From: an uncultured Prevotellaceae bacterium
GTDB lineage: Bacteria > Bacteroidota > Bacteroidia > Bacteroidales > Bacteroidaceae
Direction: 5' to 3'
Assembly: GCA_902778535.1 (NCBI GenBank)
Contig: CACYYG010000016.1
Coordinates: 178,049 to 242,048 of the forward strand
Length of the DNA: 64,000 nt
The position numbers and the translations under genes are program-made. Positions 45,720 through 54,803 of the stretch are shown piece by piece (within the stretch, counting starts at the first letter, position 1; every line of letters starts with the position of its first letter). The notes under the pieces are model-generated. The model searched no databases and was not told the DNA's origin. It saw only the letters and a program-made list of their open reading frames with translations.

Positions 45720-47663
45720 TCAGAAGTCCTTCGTCTGCTCGGCTACCTCGGCGTTGATGCGGTCGATGAACTCCTGAATGGTCATCGAGGCTTGCTCGCC
45801 GCCGCCCTGCTGGCGCATGGAGACGAGACCCTCGGCCTCCTCCTTCTCGCCGACAATCACCATGTAGGGGATGCGCTTCAGCTCGTTGTCGCGAATCTTG
45901 CGGCCCAGCTTCTCGTTGCGCAGGTCGATGGTGGCACGCACGCCTTGCAGGTCGAACTGCTTGGCCACCTTCTTGGCATAGTCGTTGTACTTCTCCGACA
46001 GCGGCAGGATGGCCACCTGGTCGGGCGTGAGCCACAGGGGGAAGTGACCGCTGGTGTGCTCGATGAGCACGGCGGCGAAACGCTCCATAGAGCCGAAGGG
46101 TGCGCGGTGAATCATTACCGGCGTCTTCTTCTGGTTGTCCTCGTCGGTGTACTCCAGACCGAAGCGCTTCGGCAGGTTGTAGTCCACCTGGATGGTGCCC
46201 AGCTGCCAGCGGCGGCCGATGGCGTCCTTGATCATGAAGTCGAGCTTCGGGCCGTAGAAGGCAGCCTCGCCGTATTCTACCTTGGCGGGCAGCCCCTTCT
46301 CCTCGCAGGCCTCCTGGATGGCGCGCTCGGCCAGTGCCCAGTCCTCGTCGGTGCCCACGTACTTGTCGTGGTCGTTAGGGTCGCGAAGCGAAATCTGAGC
46401 CTCGAAGTTGAAGCCAAAGGCCGACAATACAATATTGATAATGTCCATGACGTTGAGGAACTCCTGCTTCACCTGGTCGGGACGGCAGAACAGGTGGGCG
46501 TCGTCCTGCGTGAAGGAGCGCACACGGGTCAGGCCGTGCAGCTCGCCGCTCTGCTCATAGCGGTAGACGGTGCCGAACTCGGCAATGCGCAGCGGCAGGT
46601 CGCGATATGAGCGGGGCTTCCATGCGAAGATTTCGCAGTGGTGCGGGCAGTTCATCGGCTTCAGCAAGTATTCCTCGTCCTCCTCGGGGGTGTGGATGGG
46701 CTGGAACGAGTCCTTGCCGTAGTGATCCCAGTGGCCGCTGGTGACATAGAGGTTCTTCGAGCCGATATGCGGGGTGATGACCTCCTGATAGCCGAAGCGC
46801 TTCTGCACGCGGCGCAGGTGGTCCTGCAGGCGCAGGCGCAGCTCGGTGCCCTTCGGCAGCCAGATGGGCAGGCCCTTGCCGACTTTGTCTGAGAACATGA
46901 ACAGCTCCATCTCCTTGCCAATCTTGCGGTGGTCGCGCTTCTTGGCCTCTTCGAGCATGACGAGATATTCGTCGAGCATCTTCTTCTTGGGGAACGAGAT
47001 GCCGTAGAGGCGCTGCATCTGCTCGCGGGTAGCATCGCCACGCCAGAAGGCACCTGCCACTGAGGTCAGCTTGACGGCCTTGATCTCGCCGGTATCGACA
47101 AGGTGCGGACCGCGGCACAGGTCGGTGAAGTTGCCCTGTGTATAGGTGGTGATGGTGCCGTCCTCCAGGTCCTGCTCAATGTGCTCGCACTTGTAGGTCT
47201 GGCCGGCGGCGGCAAACTCCTTCAGGGCGTCGGCCTTGGCCACTTCCTTGCGGACGACGGGCTCTTTCTTGCCGGCCAGCTCCTTCATCTTTGCTTCAAT
47301 GGCGGGGAAGTCGCTCTCCTTGATCATCTCTCCGTTGGGGAGCAGCACATCATAGAAGAAACCGTTCTCCACGGCAGGGCCGAAGCCGAACTGAACGCCG
47401 GGATACAACTCCTGAAGCGCCTCAGCCAGCAGGTGGGCACTGGTGTGCCAGAAGGTGTGCTTGCCCTGCTCGTCGTCAAACTTATAGAGCTCAATCTTCG
47501 CGTCCTCGTTGATGGGGCGGTTCAGCTCTACGGTCTCGCCGTTCACTCCGCAGCTTACGACGCTGCGTGCCAGAGCCGGCGAAATGCTCTCGGCAATCTG
47601 AAGTCCCGTCACGCCCTGTTCATACGAGCGAACAGATCCGTCGGGAAAAGTGATTTGAATCAT
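45720..47663 (-). CDS. thrS: Threonyl-tRNA synthetase
   Basis: 647 aa. Charges tRNA-Thr and edits mischarged serine. Domains in order: TGS (residues 1-60, [20 protein letters not shown]), editing domain with [12 protein letters not shown] (about 73) and the [12 protein letters not shown] block, class II catalytic core ([12 protein letters not shown] near 340, [31 protein letters not shown]), and the anticodon-binding domain ([18 protein letters not shown]) at the end. Its upstream region carries three tandem promoter copies (47695-47894). No T-box-like leader was seen. Confidence 0.97.
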   Translation of the reverse strand: MIQITFPDGSVRSYEQGVTGLQIAESISPALARSVVSCGVNGETVELNRPINEDAKIELYKFDDEQGKHTFWHTSAHLLAEALQELYPGVQFGFGPAVENGFFYDVLLPNGEMIKESDFPAIEAKMKELAGKKEPVVRKEVAKADALKEFAAAGQTYKCEHIEQDLEDGTITTYTQGNFTDLCRGPHLVDTGEIKAVKLTSVAGAFWRGDATREQMQRLYGISFPKKKMLDEYLVMLEEAKKRDHRKIGKEMELFMFSDKVGKGLPIWLPKGTELRLRLQDHLRRVQKRFGYQEVITPHIGSKNLYVTSGHWDHYGKDSFQPIHTPEEDEEYLLKPMNCPHHCEIFAWKPRSYRDLPLRIAEFGTVYRYEQSGELHGLTRVRSFTQDDAHLFCRPDQVKQEFLNVMDIINIVLSAFGFNFEAQISLRDPNDHDKYVGTDEDWALAERAIQEACEEKGLPAKVEYGEAAFYGPKLDFMIKDAIGRRWQLGTIQVDYNLPKRFGLEYTDEDNQKKTPVMIHRAPFGSMERFAAVLIEHTSGHFPLWLTPDQVAILPLSEKYNDYAKKVAKQFDLQGVRATIDLRNEKLGRKIRDNELKRIPYMVIVGEKEEAEGLVSMRQQGGGEQASMTIQEFIDRINAEVAEQTKDF

Positions 47664-47694
47664 AATTACGAGATATGTTTAAATTTAGCGGGTG

Positions 47695-47894
47695 CAAAGG
47701 TACGAATAAGTGAGTGAAAAGCAAAAAGAAAAAGCAGTTTTCTTTTTCTTTTCCGAACGAAAGTACCTTCGACACAGTCAAAGGTACGAATAAGCGAGCA
47801 AAGGGCAAAAGAAAAAACGCTTTTTCTTTTGCTTTTTCGAGCGAAAGTACCTTCGGCGATAGCCAGAGGTACGAATAAGCGAGCAAAGGGCAAA
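47695..47894 (-). promoter_or_regulatory. Triplicated tandem promoter repeat upstream of thrS
   Basis: Three tandem copies of an 84-85 bp unit. Each has, on the minus strand, TTTG, exactly 19 nt, and a -7 box: TACCTTTG at 47695-47702 (TTTG 47722-47725), TACCTTTG at 47779-47786 (TTTG 47806-47809), and a mutated TACCTCTG at 47864-47871 (TTTG 47891-47894). Upstream of each -33 is an A-rich/T-rich inverted repeat (AAAGAAAAAgc...CTTTTTCTTTT). The first two copies look fully functional. Confidence 0.85.
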
Positions 47895-47947
47895 AGAAAA
47901 AGTGCTTTTTCTTTCGCTCTAAACGTCCCATGTTTGTATCTGTGCTC

Positions 47948-48038
47948 GAAACAGAGTGTTTCGACCGTAAAAACACTTTGTTTCTACGGTCGAAACAAAG
48001 TGTTTCATCGGCAAAAAATTTTTGAAACACTTTGTTTC
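47948..48038. repeat. Array of GAAACAAAGTGTTTC palindromes
   Basis: Four copies of a 15-bp near-palindrome in about 90 bp: 47948-47962, 47970-47984, 47992-48006, 48024-48038, in alternating orientation. Copy 2 is the loop of a perfect 8-bp stem CGACCGTA (47962-47969) and TACGGTCG (47985-47992). Between the thrS promoters and the DUF4890 gene. Could be a protein-binding array or a structured transcript. No gene is seen in 47703-48189. Confidence 0.8.
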
Positions 48039-48189
48039 ATGTGTCACGGATGTTTTGGAACAAAACAGCGCATGCCGTTTTTTTTGAAGGATGCTTAAAC
48101 TTTTTTGCTGGCATATCGTCAGAAGAATAGTTGCAACACAAAAAAAACAATATTTATTTATAAACCCCAAAGAAAAACGAAAAACAACT

Positions 48190-48753
48190 ATGATGAAGAA
48201 AACAATGATGGCCATTGTGGCCGCAGTGATGATGAGCGCCAACATGGCAGCCCAGACAGAAGTACAGCCCCAGATGCCCCAGCAGCCGGTGATGGACAAG
48301 TCGGAAATGATTAAGATGCGCACCGAGCAGATGGTGAAGGACTATGAACTCACGGAGGAGCAGGCCGGACAGCTGCTGACATTGAACACCGAGTTCGCCG
48401 ACAAGATGCCCATGATGATGATGGGTCCGGGTATGCGCGACGGTCAGCGCGGCCAGCGTGGTAATATGCGCCGCCAGATGCGCGGTCCGCGTATGCAGGG
48501 TGATGAGGCTCGTCGGCAGATGCCCGACTCTGTGCGTCCAGAGCGTATGCAGCGCCCCATGGGTGAGCGTCCGGGCTTTGGCCGTGAGGACATGCGCAAG
48601 GTGATGGATGAGTACAACGAGGGCCTCAAGAAAATTTTCACCGAAGACCAGTTCAAGAAATACGAAGAGAATATGAACAACCGCATGCAGCAGATGCGCC
48701 GTGGTCCTCGTGGTCCTCGCGGTCAGCGTCCCCAGCTTGAACAGCAGCAGTAA
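48190..48753 (+). CDS. DUF4890-like periplasmic protein, Met/Arg/Gly-rich
   Basis: 187 aa with signal peptide (MMKKTMMAIVAAVMMSANMA). A helical pair flanks a long low-complexity stretch: helix 1 (TEQMVKDYELTEEQAGQLLTL, about 45-66), a Met/Gly/Arg/Pro-rich loop (about 70-125, e.g. MPMMMMGPGMRDGQRGQRG), helix 2 (REDMRKVMDEYNEGLKKIF). The helices resemble the LTxxQ-type Spy/CpxP/DUF4890 periplasmic family, linked to envelope stress or metal handling. The Met runs could bind copper; this is inference. Ends with a Gln tail. A strong terminator follows at 48798. Confidence 0.72.
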   Translation: MMKKTMMAIVAAVMMSANMAAQTEVQPQMPQQPVMDKSEMIKMRTEQMVKDYELTEEQAGQLLTLNTEFADKMPMMMMGPGMRDGQRGQRGNMRRQMRGPRMQGDEARRQMPDSVRPERMQRPMGERPGFGREDMRKVMDEYNEGLKKIFTEDQFKKYEENMNNRMQQMRRGPRGPRGQRPQLEQQQ

Positions 48754-48797
48754 ACATCTTTTCCTTTCCTTCTTATTTCTTTCTGCAAAAAAAGAAA

Positions 48798-48830
48798 AAT
48801 CCCCGTCGAGCATTATGCTCGGCGGGGATT
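48798..48830. terminator. Bidirectional intrinsic terminator
   Basis: Near-perfect stem AATCCCCGTCGAGCAT / ATGCTCGGCGGGGATT with a minimal loop and A/T-rich flanks, between convergent genes ending at 48753 and 48859. Confidence 0.85.
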
Positions 48831-48858
48831 CTTGTGGTTCAATGATTGGTTTTCAATT

Positions 48859-50175
48859 CTATTTGATTACCTTCTTGCCATTGACGATGTAGAGTCCCTT
48901 CGTGGGCTGTGCCACGCGGCGGCCCTGCAGGTCGAAGAGTGCATCGCTGTTAGGAGCAGTCGTCTCAACGGTGCTGATGCCGTCGACAACGGTGGCGAGG
49001 CTCTTGTAGGTAAGTGAGAAGTTGCGCCAAACCATCCATGCGTCAGCTACATCACCTGAAGTAAGACCGATTTCCAAGGTCTCAGCAGGCTCATTGAGAG
49101 TAAACGGCAGTTCATTCAAACCGTTGCCTTCGTTGAACCAATTGTTGGCTTGACCACGATCGTTCACGACATCGCTACCAACAGTCACAAGATTCACACT
49201 TGCTTCGCCAGCACTCAGTGTGGCTTCAAAATCGGTGCGAGTGAAAGCAATGGCTGACAATGTATATTCACCAGCAGGAAGATTATACAGCGTCTGCTTC
49301 ATCGAAGCGCCAGTATTGTTCCATGTTTCTGCGCACTGCTGACCAGCATCATACGTGACAGGGTTTGAAGCCCACTGATTATGACGCTCACCATTTGTAG
49401 CCACCCAGCCATAGCCGTTTGCATAGGGTGCAGCATTAACAATCCATACGTTGGTAATGTCCTTAGGCTCTGCTACAACTGTTGCACTCAAATAGTCGGC
49501 AGCAGCCTGACGAAGTGCATTCAATGCCTCATTAAAACCGGTCTCATCAGTAGCAGCATCAGCAAGTGCATCAGCAGCAGTTACGTCAATGTCACTACTA
49601 AGGGCAAGTACCTCCTTCTTAAGTGCTTCGTAGTTATCCAAGAAAGCAATTTTCGGAGCCATTTCAGAAGGTAACAGTTTCCACTGGGCGAAATCATTAG
49701 TGCCATTTTCAGCAACACCAACAATTGTGTTCTCGTCGTTTGCAGAGAGATACAGACCGGGATAGGTATTGCCGTTGTTGCCTTGATTGTCCCTGGTAAT
49801 GAGATTATAAACAGGGCCATTGTCATTACCAACTAAAGCAAATTCCCATGAAGACTCTTTACCACGCGACTGGTCGGTGTAAACAACTACGCCATCAAGA
49901 CACTCCAAACCCCAGGTCGGGTCTGAAAACACAAGTGTGCGAATAAGGTAATAGTCACCTGCGGGAACTAATTCCACTTCCAAGGCATCTGCCATGCTCG
50001 CGGTCGTACTTGCCTGAGTGCCCCAGCCATTTCCTTTAGTAAAGAATTGGCCTTTTCCCACATTGTACATCAGGAACTTTCCTGCTCCAACCTCGGAGGC
50101 AGTCCAAGACTGAGCGTAGGTACTCATTCCAAACAACACCGCAAAAGCGGCCAAAAAGAGTTTAATTTTTTTCAT
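48859..50175 (-). CDS. T9SS-sorted secreted beta-sandwich protein
   Basis: 438 aa with signal peptide (MKKIKLFLAAFAVLFGMSTY AQ). Residues 25-170 form an RICIN-like or unknown beta domain (GKFLMYNVGKGQFFTKGNGWG), 175-235 a helical linker rich in Ala/Asp, 240-390 a carbohydrate-binding-like beta sandwich (TLYNLPAGEYTLSAIAFTRT), and the end (ALFDLQGRRVAQPTKGLYIV, then NGKKVIK) is a type A T9SS sorting domain. The middle of the gene (about 49450-49950) is more A/T-rich than its ends, suggesting a shuffled domain. Function unknown; perhaps a surface glycan-binding protein. Promoter TATTTTTG at 50237-50244. Confidence 0.8.
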   Translation of the reverse strand: MKKIKLFLAAFAVLFGMSTYAQSWTASEVGAGKFLMYNVGKGQFFTKGNGWGTQASTTASMADALEVELVPAGDYYLIRTLVFSDPTWGLECLDGVVVYTDQSRGKESSWEFALVGNDNGPVYNLITRDNQGNNGNTYPGLYLSANDENTIVGVAENGTNDFAQWKLLPSEMAPKIAFLDNYEALKKEVLALSSDIDVTAADALADAATDETGFNEALNALRQAAADYLSATVVAEPKDITNVWIVNAAPYANGYGWVATNGERHNQWASNPVTYDAGQQCAETWNNTGASMKQTLYNLPAGEYTLSAIAFTRTDFEATLSAGEASVNLVTVGSDVVNDRGQANNWFNEGNGLNELPFTLNEPAETLEIGLTSGDVADAWMVWRNFSLTYKSLATVVDGISTVETTAPNSDALFDLQGRRVAQPTKGLYIVNGKKVIK

Positions 50176-50236
50176 AAGCGTTTAATTGTTAGTTAATAAA
50201 TAAGGTTAAGAAAAAGATGTTCTAATAATCTGGATG

Positions 50237-50244
50237 CAAAAATA
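50237..50244 (-). promoter_or_regulatory. -7 box (TATTTTTG) of the T9SS protein gene
   Basis: Exact TAnnTTTG match on the minus strand, 61 nt before the ATG at 50175. Confidence 0.55.
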
Positions 50245-50281
50245 CGTTATTTTTTTCTAATAACCAAGAAAAAAGTGTATT

Positions 50282-51361
50282 TTATTTCGGAACTCCCGCG
50301 AAAAGTTCAGAGTTTGGCTTATTTGGGCTATTTATGACGGCGCAATTCTTCAGGTAATGCTCCACATCGGCCTGCAATTGCACGAACAGCGGACACTGCT
50401 GATAGCCTGTGTTCTTCTTCAGCATGGTTTTGATGTCCTGTCGCGAGTTTTCATAACAGGACATCTCGTTCCGCTTCTGTGTGCGGTGAGCCTGTGCGCG
50501 GTAGATTTCAGTCTGCCGCTCCTGTCGCAGCAGGTTGCACACTTTTGTGAGGATGGGTGCCACGATGGTGTCGAACAGGTGGTGTCCCTGAATGTAGAGG
50601 TAGGTGGTCTGCGGCGTCACGCCCAGTCGGCGCACATCGTCCTTTGTGCGCAAATATTCGTCCTTGGCATTGGGAAACTGTCGCTGCAGCTCGCGCACCT
50701 TCACCCCAACCTTTCGTTTCACGTTGTTGAGTGAGGCGTCGGGATTCTGAACGGTGAAGCCGCCCGGGTCGGCAATGCGGTTGAAGTCGCTGATGGAGAA
50801 GCGCGGGTAGTTGCCGTTGCGGTAGAGCATGATATTCCACACGAAGAGGGGGAATATGACCTCGGAGAAACGCTGGAAGTAGTCGCGGAAGTCGAAGATG
50901 CGGTGGTCGTTGAGCGTCACTGCCACGCACACGTCGTGCAGCGACGGCGCATAGCATTGGTAGTTCTCGATGGCGTAGACGTAGGTATGAAAGACGTAGG
51001 GACTCTTCAGCACCTTCTTCGACTGGTCGGTGGCGCCCTGCAGCAGGTAGTCGTAGTCGGCATCGACGCAGGCAATCATGTCGGGACCCACTCTTTCCAC
51101 ATTCTCTTTCCCGCTTTCTCCTTTTGTGATGAAATTCATCAGCACCGACTTCTTGCCCCTCGTCAGATTCATCTTCGAAGGGAGCATCACCTCGAAATAA
51201 TGGCGGTTGTCCTCGAAGCGCGAGAGCACCGTGCGCCAGAAGTAGATGTCGTCGTAGCTTTCAACGTATGCTACGATGCGGCGGCGTGCATTCTTGCCGC
51301 GCAGGGCATTGGCGGCATTCACCCACTGGCTGTTGATGTTGTCCTTCAGACCCTTTGCCAT
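50282..51361 (-). CDS. DUF4435 (TOPRIM-like) protein, partner of the upstream ATPase
   Basis: 359 aa, cytoplasmic. The start RIVAYVESYDDIYFWRTVL (Glu near 34) and MIACVDADYDYLLQGAT (DxD near 98) give the Glu and Asp-x-Asp of a TOPRIM fold, as in DUF4435 proteins. DUF4435 is the effector (AriB) in PARIS anti-phage systems and OLD-like nucleases also pair an ATPase with TOPRIM. The ATPase gene ends 48 nt upstream on the same strand. Likely a nuclease or ribonuclease controlled by that ATPase, perhaps in phage defence; this is inference from family and layout. Confidence 0.8.
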   Translation of the reverse strand: MAKGLKDNINSQWVNAANALRGKNARRRIVAYVESYDDIYFWRTVLSRFEDNRHYFEVMLPSKMNLTRGKKSVLMNFITKGESGKENVERVGPDMIACVDADYDYLLQGATDQSKKVLKSPYVFHTYVYAIENYQCYAPSLHDVCVAVTLNDHRIFDFRDYFQRFSEVIFPLFVWNIMLYRNGNYPRFSISDFNRIADPGGFTVQNPDASLNNVKRKVGVKVRELQRQFPNAKDEYLRTKDDVRRLGVTPQTTYLYIQGHHLFDTIVAPILTKVCNLLRQERQTEIYRAQAHRTQKRNEMSCYENSRQDIKTMLKKNTGYQQCPLFVQLQADVEHYLKNCAVINSPNKPNSELFAGVPK

Positions 51362-51409
51362 AACAACCTCTTGATACTTACTACCTTACCTCTTAATTCT
51401 TACTCGTTC

Positions 51410-52243
51410 TTAACTCGTAATGTCATCCACTTCAGTCACGGCATCCACCCAGCCATTCATCACTACGGCAGGCGAGTGGGTGGTGAGGATGATTTGTACG
51501 TTGGGATTCAGCTCAAGTATGAGGTCGATGAGGCGCTTCTGCCACTCAATGTGCAGGCTCACCTCCGGCTCGTCCATGAACAGGACGTAGTGCTGGTCGT
51601 CCTCCACCAGGACGGTGAGCAGGATAATAAGCATTTGCTTCTCGCCGCTACTGAGCAGGTAGGGCGTGAGCAGCTCGCCAATCTGCGTGAAACGAATCTC
51701 GTTCTCCGTGCGGACGATGCGCTTGCCCGTGTCCTGGAACAGGTCGTCCACCATGTCCTGAAAACGGCTCTTCTTCTGACTCAGTTTTTGTGCAGCCTCG
51801 GCGTTGCCCTGCTGCAGTTCGGCGATGATGCGATTGCCAATGTTCACCTGATAGTCTAAGTATTTGCGCTGCAGGTGGTAGAGCTGGAAGTCGAGCAGCG
51901 AACCGCCGCCGCCCTTGATGACGGGCAGCACTTGGCGTAGCGCACCCTCCTCGTCGGCAAAGACCTGCGAGAGACTGCTGTCTAAAGAGCGAATCATGTC
52001 GTAGCGTATCCATTTCGCGTCTTCGGGCACGACGTTGAGGCGCACGCCCTTCAGCATGTGGCTGGGAAACTCACCTCCCTGCGACAAGCCCTTCACCACT
52101 TTGTTCAGAATGGTCGACTTGCCTTGGCCGTTGATGCCGCTGAGGATATTCACCCTCGGGTCCAGTTCCCACACAATATGTTTTTTCCCGCTCCACAGAG
52201 AGTCTATCTCTATCTTGCTGATGTAGTCGGCAAACTTTTGCAT
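51410..52243 (-). CDS. AAA/ABC-type ATPase (AAA_15/AAA_21-like) of a DUF4435 pair
   Basis: 277 aa. Walker A LSGINGQGKSTILNK (about 33-47), ABC-like signature LLSSGEKQMLIILL (about 205), Walker B HYVLFMDEPEVSLHIEWQ (about 228), and the H-loop ILTTHSPAVV (about 262). There is only a short insert between A and B, so no long coiled coil, and it is smaller than reported PARIS AriA proteins. Its promoter box TATATTTG lies at 52267-52274 in a divergent region. It probably regulates the DUF4435 protein downstream. Confidence 0.88.
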   Translation of the reverse strand: MQKFADYISKIEIDSLWSGKKHIVWELDPRVNILSGINGQGKSTILNKVVKGLSQGGEFPSHMLKGVRLNVVPEDAKWIRYDMIRSLDSSLSQVFADEEGALRQVLPVIKGGGGSLLDFQLYHLQRKYLDYQVNIGNRIIAELQQGNAEAAQKLSQKKSRFQDMVDDLFQDTGKRIVRTENEIRFTQIGELLTPYLLSSGEKQMLIILLTVLVEDDQHYVLFMDEPEVSLHIEWQKRLIDLILELNPNVQIILTTHSPAVVMNGWVDAVTEVDDITS

Positions 52244-52266
52244 AGCGTTTTAGGTTTTATTTGCCG

Positions 52267-52274
52267 CAAATATA
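52267..52274 (-). promoter_or_regulatory. -7 box (TATATTTG) of the ATPase-DUF4435 pair
   Basis: Exact match 23 nt before the ATG at 52243. An A-rich/T-rich inverted repeat (AAAGAAAAAGCaagTTTTTTTTCGCTTTT, spanning about 52296-52324) follows upstream, as in the thrS module. Confidence 0.5.
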
Positions 52275-52339
52275 CAAAGAAAAACCGAACTGAAGAAAGA
52301 AAAAGCAAGTTTTTTTTCGCTTTTCTTCACGTTTCTTTG

Positions 52340-52347
52340 TATCTTTG
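52340..52347 (+). promoter_or_regulatory. -7 box (TATCTTTG) of the lipoprotein-nucleotidase pair
   Basis: Exact TAnnTTTG match. It overlaps an alternative TTG start at 52345, so the ATG at 52387 is the real start. Confidence 0.6.
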
Positions 52348-52386
52348 CAGCCATCTTATATTCATTCATCTAATCTTTTAAGCAAA

Positions 52387-52926
52387 ATGAAAAAACTTGT
52401 TTTTATCGCAATGGCCGCTCTGGTCATGATGACTGTTGCCTGTAACAACAAATCGCAGAAGGAAAACACTGCAGAAGGTGAGGAGACAACTGAGCAGAAG
52501 GCTACTTGGCAAACCTATACCAATGACAATTACGGCTATTCGATTGAGGTGCCCGGCGAAATGGAGAAGCGTGAGACGTTGACGGAAGACACAGGCACCA
52601 TCTTCTCGTTTGACGGTGATGCAGACTTTACCTTCAACCGCATCGACATCACTGGCGGCAAGCAAATCTTCGACGAGGAGTATACTCCCGAGAAAGTGAA
52701 GGAAGAGTTCGCCTACTGGACTGAAAACAAGGAGATTATTAACGAGGAAGTTGGTGATAACTATTTCACCTATACCATCCCCGGCGATGACCTGACCCAG
52801 ATTGACTATTACTGCTTCAAGGGCTCCACGTATGTCATTGTAACCATCTGCTTCGACAATGAACACGCTGAAGCACTCGGTGGCGAAGTGGCCGACCATG
52901 TGTTTAAGTCCGTCAAGATTAAGTAA
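52387..52926 (+). CDS. Small lipoprotein of unknown function
   Basis: 179 aa. Signal MKKLVFIAMAALVMMTVAC with the Cys at 19, then NNKSQKENTAEGEETTEQ, a polar linker. The mature domain (from about 40) is an alpha/beta fold starting TYTNDNYGYSIEVPGEMEKR, seen in PsbP/DUF-type small secreted domains, and ends DHVFKSVKIK. Twelve nucleotides separate it from the 5'-nucleotidase-like gene, so they are co-transcribed. Function unknown. Confidence 0.75.
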   Translation: MKKLVFIAMAALVMMTVACNNKSQKENTAEGEETTEQKATWQTYTNDNYGYSIEVPGEMEKRETLTEDTGTIFSFDGDADFTFNRIDITGGKQIFDEEYTPEKVKEEFAYWTENKEIINEEVGDNYFTYTIPGDDLTQIDYYCFKGSTYVIVTICFDNEHAEALGGEVADHVFKSVKIK

Positions 52927-52938
52927 ATTGAACATTGT

Positions 52939-54780
52939 ATGAGTTACGGCAGTTTGTGGCTGACAGCAAGCATGGCTGTGATGAGTTTGAGCGCTGTAGC
53001 GGCAGAAGACGAGGGAGCGAAGCAGAGCGTGGAGCTTAAAATCATTGAGACCAGCGATGTGCACGGCTACTTCTTCCCCTACGACTTCGTCAACGGACGT
53101 GCGCTGAGCGGCACGCTGGCACGCGCCAATACCTACATTAAGCGGCAGAGGCAGCAGTATGACGACAATCTGCTGCTTCTCGATAATGGCGACATCCTGC
53201 AGGGACAGCCCTGTACCTATTGGTCGAACTATATTAACACCGAAGAGGAGAACCTCGCCGCTCAGGTAGTTGGATATATGGGCTACGATGCGGAGGCTAT
53301 GGGCAACCACGACGTGGAGACGGGCCATGACGTCTACGACAAGTGGATCAGAGATTTATTTGCTCCTGTACTTGGCGCCAATATCATTAACCGCGAGAGT
53401 CGTGATCCCTATGTTGACCCCTATGTCATTATAGAGAAGATCCTCCCTCAACCCGGCAGCGGTGTAGAAAAGCCTAGGTCGGGGAAACGCCCGCCAGGCA
53501 GCCCTCGGTGGCGCACGCAGGAAAGGGGCGTGCCTATTCGCATTGCTGTACTCGGCATGATTACGCCCACCATCGGCGCATGGCTGAACGAGAGCCTCTG
53601 GCAGGGCCTGGAGTTCGAGGATATGGTGACGTGTGCCCAACGCTGGGTAACGTACATCCAGGAGCAGGAGAAGCCCGACCTTATCATCGGCCTTTTCCAC
53701 AGCGGACTTAGCGACGGGCTTGTCATGGACGGCTTGGAGGAAGATGCTACGCGGCTCGTGGCACAGCAGGTGGACGGCTTTGATATCATTTTCTTTGGGC
53801 ACGACCATCAGGTGCACAACGAAGTAATAAAGAGTCCCTCGGGTCGCGACGTGCTCTGCCTTGATCCTTCATGCTTCGCCCGCAACGTGGCTGAGGCTAC
53901 TGTCAACCTGACCTATGACAACGGAAAATTAGTGGATAAGGTCATTAAAGGCAACATTGTCGATATCCGCAACGAAGAGGTGGACGAGGATATGGTCAGC
54001 CACTTCCAGCCCACCATCGACCGCATCAAAGAATTCGTGGAGCGCCGCATAGGTACTTTCGCTGAAGGATGCTCCACACGGGACGCTTATTTCGGCAACT
54101 CTGCCTTCGTCGACTTCATCCATCAGATGCAGCTGCAGATTACCGGCGCTGAAATCTCGCTCAACGCACCGCTGTCCTTCGACACCAGTATTGACAAGGG
54201 GCCTGTCACAGTAGCCGACATGTTCAAACTCTACCGTTTCGAAAACCAACTCTATGTCATGAACATGACGGGACGCGAGATTCGCGGGCATTTGGAGATG
54301 AGCTACGATCAGTGGGTAAACACTATGACGTCGGCTTCCGACCACTTGCTGCTGCTCAGCCAGACCAGCAGCGGCGACCAGCAGCGCATGGGCTTCAAGA
54401 ACTACACGTTTAACTTCGATTCCGCCTTGGGCATTGACTACGAGGTGGACGTTACTAAGCCTGACGGTCAGAAGGTGCACATTTTGCGGATGAGTAACGG
54501 CGAATCCTTTGACGAGGACAAAATGTACAAAGTTGTGATGAACAGTTATCGCGCCAACGGAGGCGGCGACCTCATTGTACGTGGCGCCGGCATTCCCCGC
54601 GACTCGCTGCAGAGCCGTATTATCTATCAGAGTGAACTCGATCTGCGCTACTACCTCATGGAAGAAATAGAACGCATGGGTACTGTTAGACCAAAAGCCG
54701 CCAAGAACTGGAAGTTTGTGCCAGAGAAATGGACCAAGCCTGCTGCCCGTCGCGACCGCCAGCTACTCTTTGGCAGATAA
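52939..54780 (+). CDS. 5'-nucleotidase / 2',3'-cyclic phosphodiesterase family protein
   Basis: 613 aa with a short N-terminal signal (WLTASMAVMSLSAVAAED). Metallophosphatase domain: IIETSDVHGYFFPYD (about 35), LLLLDNGDILQGQP (about 87), EAMGNHDVETG (about 117), IGLFHSGLSDG (about 253) and FFGHDHQVHNE (about 287) supply the two-metal site. C-terminal 5'-nucleotidase domain from about 355 (FGNSAFVDFIHQMQ, VVMNSYRANGGGDL). It hydrolyses nucleotides in the periplasm. Residues about 167-196 (QPGSGVEKPRSGKRPPGSPR ...) are an Arg/Pro-rich insertion not expected between PYVIIEK and RIAVLGMITPTIG. Confidence 0.9.
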   Translation: MSYGSLWLTASMAVMSLSAVAAEDEGAKQSVELKIIETSDVHGYFFPYDFVNGRALSGTLARANTYIKRQRQQYDDNLLLLDNGDILQGQPCTYWSNYINTEEENLAAQVVGYMGYDAEAMGNHDVETGHDVYDKWIRDLFAPVLGANIINRESRDPYVDPYVIIEKILPQPGSGVEKPRSGKRPPGSPRWRTQERGVPIRIAVLGMITPTIGAWLNESLWQGLEFEDMVTCAQRWVTYIQEQEKPDLIIGLFHSGLSDGLVMDGLEEDATRLVAQQVDGFDIIFFGHDHQVHNEVIKSPSGRDVLCLDPSCFARNVAEATVNLTYDNGKLVDKVIKGNIVDIRNEEVDEDMVSHFQPTIDRIKEFVERRIGTFAEGCSTRDAYFGNSAFVDFIHQMQLQITGAEISLNAPLSFDTSIDKGPVTVADMFKLYRFENQLYVMNMTGREIRGHLEMSYDQWVNTMTSASDHLLLLSQTSSGDQQRMGFKNYTFNFDSALGIDYEVDVTKPDGQKVHILRMSNGESFDEDKMYKVVMNSYRANGGGDLIVRGAGIPRDSLQSRIIYQSELDLRYYLMEEIERMGTVRPKAAKNWKFVPEKWTKPAARRDRQLLFGR

Positions 54781-54803
54781 GCAATAATCATTATTCATAA
54801 AAA

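Noticed and set aside
45645-46610. 321-codon plus-strand frame opposite thrS
   Set aside because: Shadow of the conserved threonyl-tRNA synthetase; no start context or family signal.
47620-48030. 136-codon minus-strand frame over the thrS promoter repeats
   Set aside because: It translates the tandem repeats (FFFLLF and LFVPL runs), lies over promoter boxes and overlaps the thrS start.
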